Positions 4,893 through 8,159 of a stretch of DNA of 8,159 nt are shown here, piece by piece. Below the pieces are notes generated by a model, which worked only from the letters and a program-made list of their open reading frames with translations, was not told the origin of the DNA and searched no databases. The position numbers were made by a program, and so were the translations under genes. The stretch comes from Clostridiaceae bacterium (GTDB lineage: Bacteria > Bacillota > Clostridia > Oscillospirales > Acutalibacteraceae): assembly GCA_016293225.1 (NCBI GenBank), contig JAEDEQ010000072.1, positions 1-8,159 of the forward strand, given 5' to 3'. Each line of letters starts with the position of its first letter. The first letter of the stretch is position 1.

Positions 4893-5987
4893 ATGAAATT
4901 AGGAATTGTCGGTTTGCCGAATGTTGGCAAAAGCACCCTTTTCAACGCAATTACCAATGCAGGCGCTCAGTCTGCCAACTATCCGTTCTGCACCATTGAG
5001 CCGAACGTCGGCGTTGTTGCCGTTCCCGATTACCGCCTTGACAGGCTTGCGCAAATGTATAACCCCGTGAAAGTAACGCCGGCAACGGTTGAATTTGTTG
5101 ATATTGCAGGACTTGTCCGCGGCGCTTCAAAGGGCGAGGGACTCGGCAACAAGTTTCTTTCCCATATCCGTGAGGTGGACGCCATTGTTCACGTTGTCCG
5201 CTGCTTTGAAAGCAACGACATTATCCACGTTGACGGCAGCGTTGACGCAAAGCGCGACATTGAAACCATCAACCTTGAGCTTATCCTTTCCGACCTTGAA
5301 ATGGTTGAAAGGCGCATTGACCGCACAACAAAGGCCATGAAGGGCGATAAATCCCTTGCCGCCGAGGTTGAGTTCTTCAAGCGCGTCAAGCAGGCGCTTG
5401 AAAACGAAAAGCCTGCAAGGAGCGTTGAGTGCAATGAAACGGAAAAGGCGCTGCTTGACTCCGCCTGCCTGCTGACCGGCAAAAAGGTTATTTATGCCTG
5501 CAACATGAGCGAGCAGGACTTTACAAACGGAATTGATTCAAACGAAAACTATAAAGCGGTCTGCGCGCTTGCGGCTGAAGAGGGCGGCGAGGTGCTTCCC
5601 ATCTGCGCCGGCCTGGAGGCGGAAATTTCCTCGCTTTCAAAGGAGGACAGGGAAATTTTCCTTGCCGATCTCGGCGTTCAGGAGGGCGGACTTGACCTGC
5701 TCATCAGAAAGTGCTATCACCTGCTCGGCCTGATTTCGTATCTCACCGCAGGCCAGCCCGAGGTCAGAGCCTGGACAATCAAGGAGGGTACAAAGGCTCC
5801 GCAGGCCGCCGGAAAAATCCATTCCGATTTTGAACGCGGCTTTATCCGCGCGGAGGTCATCACCTTTGAAAATCTGATTGAGTGCGGCTCGCTTGCCGCC
5901 GCAAGGGAAAAGGGACTCATCCGCTCCGAGGGCAAGGATTATGTTATGAAGGACGGAGACGTTGTTCATTTCCTGTTCAACGTCTGA
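4893..5987 (+). CDS. ychF: Obg-family NTPase YchF/OLA1
   Basis: The 364-residue protein is a full-length YchF: P-loop GLPNVGKS (7-14), the family signature NYPFCTIEPNVG (29-40), the Walker B/G3 motif DIAG (70-73), a G4-position motif NMSE (204-207) in place of NKxD, a helical insertion at about 130-190, and a C-terminal TGS domain (about 281-364). The NxxE change is known in human OLA1 and relatives and goes with preference for ATP over GTP. YchF binds ribosomes and is linked to stress and translation control. The ATG has AAAAGAGG 11 nt upstream. The gene diverges from rpmH, where dnaA is often found in Firmicutes. It appears monocistronic, since the next gene has its own promoter. Confidence 0.97.
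   Translation: MKLGIVGLPNVGKSTLFNAITNAGAQSANYPFCTIEPNVGVVAVPDYRLDRLAQMYNPVKVTPATVEFVDIAGLVRGASKGEGLGNKFLSHIREVDAIVHVVRCFESNDIIHVDGSVDAKRDIETINLELILSDLEMVERRIDRTTKAMKGDKSLAAEVEFFKRVKQALENEKPARSVECNETEKALLDSACLLTGKKVIYACNMSEQDFTNGIDSNENYKAVCALAAEEGGEVLPICAGLEAEISSLSKEDREIFLADLGVQEGGLDLLIRKCYHLLGLISYLTAGQPEVRAWTIKEGTKAPQAAGKIHSDFERGFIRAEVITFENLIECGSLAAAREKGLIRSEGKDYVMKDGDVVHFLFNV
5957..5985 (+). terminator. Weak hairpin at ychF 3' end
   Basis: AGACGTTG (5957-5964) pairs perfectly with CAACGTCT (5978-5985) across the end of ychF, touching the stop codon, with a 13-nt loop. A T-run (GTTTTT) comes only about 13 nt later, partly inside the small palindrome AAAAACGTTTTT (5991-6002). It is a poor but possible terminator. 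No better one follows ychF. Confidence 0.35.
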
Positions 5988-6012
5988 AATAAAAACGTTT
6001 TTACAAAAATTA

Positions 6013-6058
6013 TTGACAAACAGAACGCTTTGTTATAGAATTAAAGCATAAATATGCT
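6013..6058 (+). promoter_or_regulatory. Lipoprotein gene promoter with GCATAAATATGC palindrome
   Basis: TTGACA (6013-6018) and TAGAAT (6036-6041) are 17 nt apart. Immediately after the -10, at the predicted start site, lies the palindrome AGCATAAATATGCT (6045-6058). Its 12-nt core GCATAAATATGC is identical to that of the palindrome overlapping the argG -35 at 1424-1439. A repressor bound here would block initiation. The promoter is well supported; the shared regulator is inference. Confidence 0.7.
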
Positions 6059-6125
6059 CTGTTCGGGCAGCCTTGCCGGAAAGGGCAGTGTAAAAAAAAT
6101 ACCAAGACAAAAGAAGGAGAAAATC

Positions 6126-7022
6126 ATGAAAAAAACAATTCGAATTCTTGCTGTTGTGCTTTGTCTTGTTCTTGCGGTATCGGCTCTTTCCGGCTGCACC
6201 ATCAAGCTGAACATAACAGTCAACCAACAGGGCGGTTCTTCCGCACAGGCAAACAACACTCCTGCACCGACTGCCGCACCGACAGCTGCTCCCACAGCCG
6301 CTCCTGCGCCGACTACGCAAGCAGATAAACCGGCAGAAAGCAAGCCTGCTGAGAACAAGCCGGCAGAAAGCAAACCCGCCGAAAACAAGCCGGCAGCAAG
6401 CGAGCTTTCCTCCTCTTCATCAAAAGAGGACATCGTTGCCGAATATGTTACCGTTTACAACACCACAAAGAAAGCCGGAACCTTCAAGGGTCACGATGAA
6501 ATGACTCTTGTTGAAGTTCTCATCGACGGCAAGGACAACTCAATGATCAAGAATGCCGCAAAGGGTATGGTCAAGGCTGAAGGCACAGATATGCCGCTTC
6601 CGCCGTATTCGGACGACAACCCGTGCAACGAATGCCTTACCACTGCCGCTGACATTGCAACCGCAACCTACAACGACAACGGCGACGGCACCGCAACAAT
6701 CAAGCTTGTTCCCATTGCAACGACCAACTCCAAGAAGTTCTCCGACGCTCAGGGCAATATGTTCAATGTTATGGAGGACGTTAAGCCCACCGTTGAAAGC
6801 ATCAGCATCCTCAAGTGGTCACAGGGTACAACGGACGACAATGTTGTTCTCAAGTGCGACGGCGGCTATGCCGAGGTTACCTATGACAAGGCAACCAAGA
6901 TGATGACCAAGGCGGATTACACCCTCATCACCATCGCTGAGGTTCAGCACGCAAACATCCTCATCTTCAAGGATAAGAGCGCAACCGCAAAGTTCGATTA
7001 CAAGATGCTCTATCCCGGTTAA
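6126..7022 (+). CDS. Secreted lipoprotein of unknown function
   Basis: The 298-residue product begins with a lipoprotein signal peptide: basic MKKTIR, a hydrophobic core, and lipobox LSGC with the acylated Cys at 24. A low-complexity linker (about 46-95) follows, with three PTAA units and alternating KPAES and KPAEN units, typical of a spacer across the cell wall. The globular part (about 100-298) has a CNEC pair (167-170), a lone Cys244 and a beta-rich pattern such as YNDNGDGTATIKL (182-194). It resembles hypothetical lipoproteins of gut Clostridia, but I recognise no domain. The ATG at 6126 is chosen over an upstream in-frame ATG at 6054 because AAGGAG lies 6 nt before it and the signal peptide starts here. 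It has its own promoter and terminator. Confidence 0.9.
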   Translation: MKKTIRILAVVLCLVLAVSALSGCTIKLNITVNQQGGSSAQANNTPAPTAAPTAAPTAAPAPTTQADKPAESKPAENKPAESKPAENKPAASELSSSSSKEDIVAEYVTVYNTTKKAGTFKGHDEMTLVEVLIDGKDNSMIKNAAKGMVKAEGTDMPLPPYSDDNPCNECLTTAADIATATYNDNGDGTATIKLVPIATTNSKKFSDAQGNMFNVMEDVKPTVESISILKWSQGTTDDNVVLKCDGGYAEVTYDKATKMMTKADYTLITIAEVQHANILIFKDKSATAKFDYKMLYPG

Positions 7023-7042
7023 TTGAAAAGCAATAACAAACC

Positions 7043-7086
7043 GCCGTGCAAAAAGCCGAAAAGCTTTTTGCGCGGCTTTTTCTTTT
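7043..7086 (+). terminator. Rho-independent terminator of lipoprotein gene
   Basis: GCCGTGCAAAAAGC (7043-7056) pairs with GCTTTTTGCGCGGC (7063-7076) over 14 bp with one G-T wobble, loop CGAAAA, followed by TTTTTCTTTT. It begins 20 nt after the lipoprotein stop codon and separates that gene from the LRR gene. Confidence 0.95.
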
Positions 7087-7146
7087 GTCCGGTAACGGTT
7101 CGGGTTGCACTGTCTTTACTTCTGCGAATTTTTATACGGAAAAATA

Positions 7147-7175
7147 TTGATTTTCTGTGTGGGGTGTGATAAACT
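7147..7175 (+). promoter_or_regulatory. Promoter of BspA-like gene
   Basis: TTGATT (7147-7152) and TAAACT (7170-7175) are 17 nt apart, and a TG one base before the -10 makes it an extended -10 promoter. The predicted start near 7182 leaves a leader of about 42 nt. It is weaker than the rpmH and ychF promoters. Confidence 0.6.
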
Positions 7176-7223
7176 GAATTTCAGCAAACAATTTAATCTC
7201 TATTGAAAGGATGAAAAACGGAA

Positions 7224-8159
7224 ATGAAAAAGAATTCAAAAAAATTGCTGTCCGCCTTGCTGGCAACGGTAATGGTGCTGTGTGCCCTGCCGTTTGCCGG
7301 GGTGACTTTCAGCGCAGGTGCGAAATACAGTGGGTATTATACTTATACGGTTAAAAACGGTGAAGCAACAATTACCGACTGCAGCACATCAATTAGTGGT
7401 GATGTTGTGATACCTGATACGCTCGGAGGATATCCGGTGACGAGCATAGGATATGAGGCATTTTACGATTGCACCGGTTTAACAAGCATAACAATACCTG
7501 ACAGCGTGACGAGCATAGGTGTGGATGCATTTTCCGATTGCACCGGCTTAACAAGCGTAACAATCGGAAACAGCGTGACGAGCATAGGCGATGATGCATT
7601 TAACGGTTGCACCGGCTTAACAAGCATATCTATTCCGGATAGCGTGACGAGCATAGGTAAGAGTGCATTTTATGAATGTAAAAGCTTAACAAGCATAACA
7701 ATCCCTGATAGCGTGACGAGCATAGGTGATAGTGCATTTTACGGTTGCAAAGGCTTAACAAGCATAACAATACCTGACAGCGTGACGAGCATAGGTAAGA
7801 GTGCATTTTACGGTTGCAAAGGCTTAACAAGCATATCTATTCCGGATAGCGTGACGAGCATAGGTGATTATGCATTTTACGGTTGCGCCGGCTTAACAAG
7901 CATAACGATCCCGGACGGCGTGACGAGCATAGGAAATGGTGCGTTTGAATATTGCACCGGCTTAACAAGCATAACAATTCCGGACAGCGTGACGAGCATA
8001 GGTGATTATGCATTTTTCCGTTGCACCAGCTTAACAAGCATAACGATTCCGGACAGCGTGACGAGTATAGGTGAGGATGCGTTTTACGATTGCACCGGCT
8101 TAACAAGCGTAACAATCCCAAACAGTGTGACGAGCATTGGTGATTCTGCATTTTCCGAT
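7224..8159 (+). CDS. BspA-like leucine-rich-repeat surface protein (5' part)
   Basis: The frame stays open for 312 codons to the window edge, so the 3' end is missing. A Sec signal peptide (MKKNSKKLL, hydrophobic core to about residue 27, probable cleavage after SAGA at 33) is followed by a cap (about 34-71: YTYTVKNGEATITD, GDVVIPDTLGGYP). Then come ten complete 23-residue repeats and part of an eleventh, consensus VTSIGxxAFxxCxGLTSITIPDS. This is the LRR_5/BspA type of Treponema and gut Clostridia, forming an extracellular solenoid often linked to adhesion; the ligand cannot be told. Each full repeat keeps one Cys. GAAAGGA lies 12 nt before the ATG. The repeat part uses ATA and TTA codons heavily, unlike ychF and argG. 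A wall anchor or other C-terminal domain may lie beyond the window. Confidence 0.92.
   Translation, partial: MKKNSKKLLSALLATVMVLCALPFAGVTFSAGAKYSGYYTYTVKNGEATITDCSTSISGDVVIPDTLGGYPVTSIGYEAFYDCTGLTSITIPDSVTSIGVDAFSDCTGLTSVTIGNSVTSIGDDAFNGCTGLTSISIPDSVTSIGKSAFYECKSLTSITIPDSVTSIGDSAFYGCKGLTSITIPDSVTSIGKSAFYGCKGLTSISIPDSVTSIGDYAFYGCAGLTSITIPDGVTSIGNGAFEYCTGLTSITIPDSVTSIGDYAFFRCTSLTSITIPDSVTSIGEDAFYDCTGLTSVTIPNSVTSIGDSAFSD
7437..8159 (+). repeat. 69-bp tandem repeats encoding 23-aa LRRs
   Basis: Units start at 7437, 7506, 7575, 7644, 7713, 7782, 7851, 7920, 7989, 8058 and 8127 (the last is cut by the window). GTGACGAGCATAGG opens nine of eleven units exactly, and TTAACAAGC is in all ten full units. 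The IPD codons vary in blocks (ATACCTGAC, ATTCCGGAT, ATTCCGGAC and others), a mosaic pattern suggesting unequal exchange or gene conversion between units. Confidence 0.95.

Noticed and set aside
5222..5231. TTATCCACG, one base from a DnaA box
   Set aside because: A single near-match inside the ychF coding sequence with no companions. The rpmH-ychF gap shows no cluster, so an origin is not supported.
6054..6125. Upstream in-frame ATG for the lipoprotein gene
   Set aside because: It lies at the predicted transcription start inside a palindrome and would put 24 residues before the lipoprotein signal peptide. AAGGAG sits in front of 6126 instead.
7211..7340. Short ORF starting at ATG 7211, overlapping the start of the BspA-like gene
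   Set aside because: It ends after about 43 codons, has no recognisable sequence and shares the only ribosome site with the LRR start. The LRR frame has a clear signal peptide.
7393..8151. Several minus-strand ORFs of 60-100 codons with repeated CSSRC-type motifs
   Set aside because: They are the antisense reading of the 69-bp LRR repeats. The repeat length is a multiple of three, so a stop-free antisense frame is copied with each unit. The sense frame has a promoter, a ribosome site and a signal peptide.
7437..8159. CRISPR-like array
   Set aside because: The 69-bp period is a continuous open frame with no spacers. Variation is at codon level within LRR units.

Overview
The window looks like chromosomal DNA of an anaerobic Firmicute of the class Clostridia, probably a gut-type Ruminococcaceae/Oscillospirales relative. 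This rests on the gene order rpmH-rnpA-yidD-yidC-khpB, Gram-positive-style consensus promoters and strong AGGAGG ribosome sites, a YidC without the large proteobacterial periplasmic domain, a lipoprotein with a short clostridial signal peptide, and a secreted BspA-like leucine-rich-repeat protein of the kind common in gut Clostridia. The genus cannot be fixed from the sequence alone.

Layout. The left half is read on the minus strand. From a consensus promoter near 4690 come rpmH (L34, GTG start, 44 aa), rnpA (RNase P protein, TTG start), yidD (4-nt ATGA overlap with rnpA), yidC and khpB/jag, ending at 1637. A 303-bp gap follows, then argG (107-1333) with its own promoter, which carries two ArgR-box-like palindromes. 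argG ends in a strong intrinsic terminator at 35-76. The right half is read on the plus strand. ychF (4893-5987) diverges from rpmH, followed by a Pro/Ala-rich lipoprotein of unknown function (6126-7022) with its own promoter and a textbook terminator, then the 5' part of a BspA-like LRR gene (7224 to the window end) with at least ten 69-bp tandem repeats.

How the genes work together. The minus-strand cluster links ribosome assembly (L34), tRNA 5' maturation (RnpA), membrane protein insertion (YidD, YidC) and an RNA-binding protein of the KH/R3H family (KhpB). In many Firmicutes this cluster sits beside dnaA/oriC on one side and mnmE-mnmG on the other. Here both neighbours are absent: ychF takes the dnaA side and argG the mnmE side. 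argG makes argininosuccinate for arginine synthesis. No argH is visible. The two plus-strand exported proteins are independent units separated by a terminator.

Most interesting non-coding signals: (1) a compact putative three-way-junction RNA in the ychF 5' leader (4788-4835); (2) a 14-bp two-bulge hairpin plus a second perfect hairpin in the rpmH leader; (3) a palindrome core GCATAAATATGC shared by the argG promoter and the lipoprotein promoter, hinting at a common regulator; (4) a related approximately 50-nt hairpin-plus-tail element downstream of both argG and khpB. Nothing in the window is a clear new defence or mobile system.
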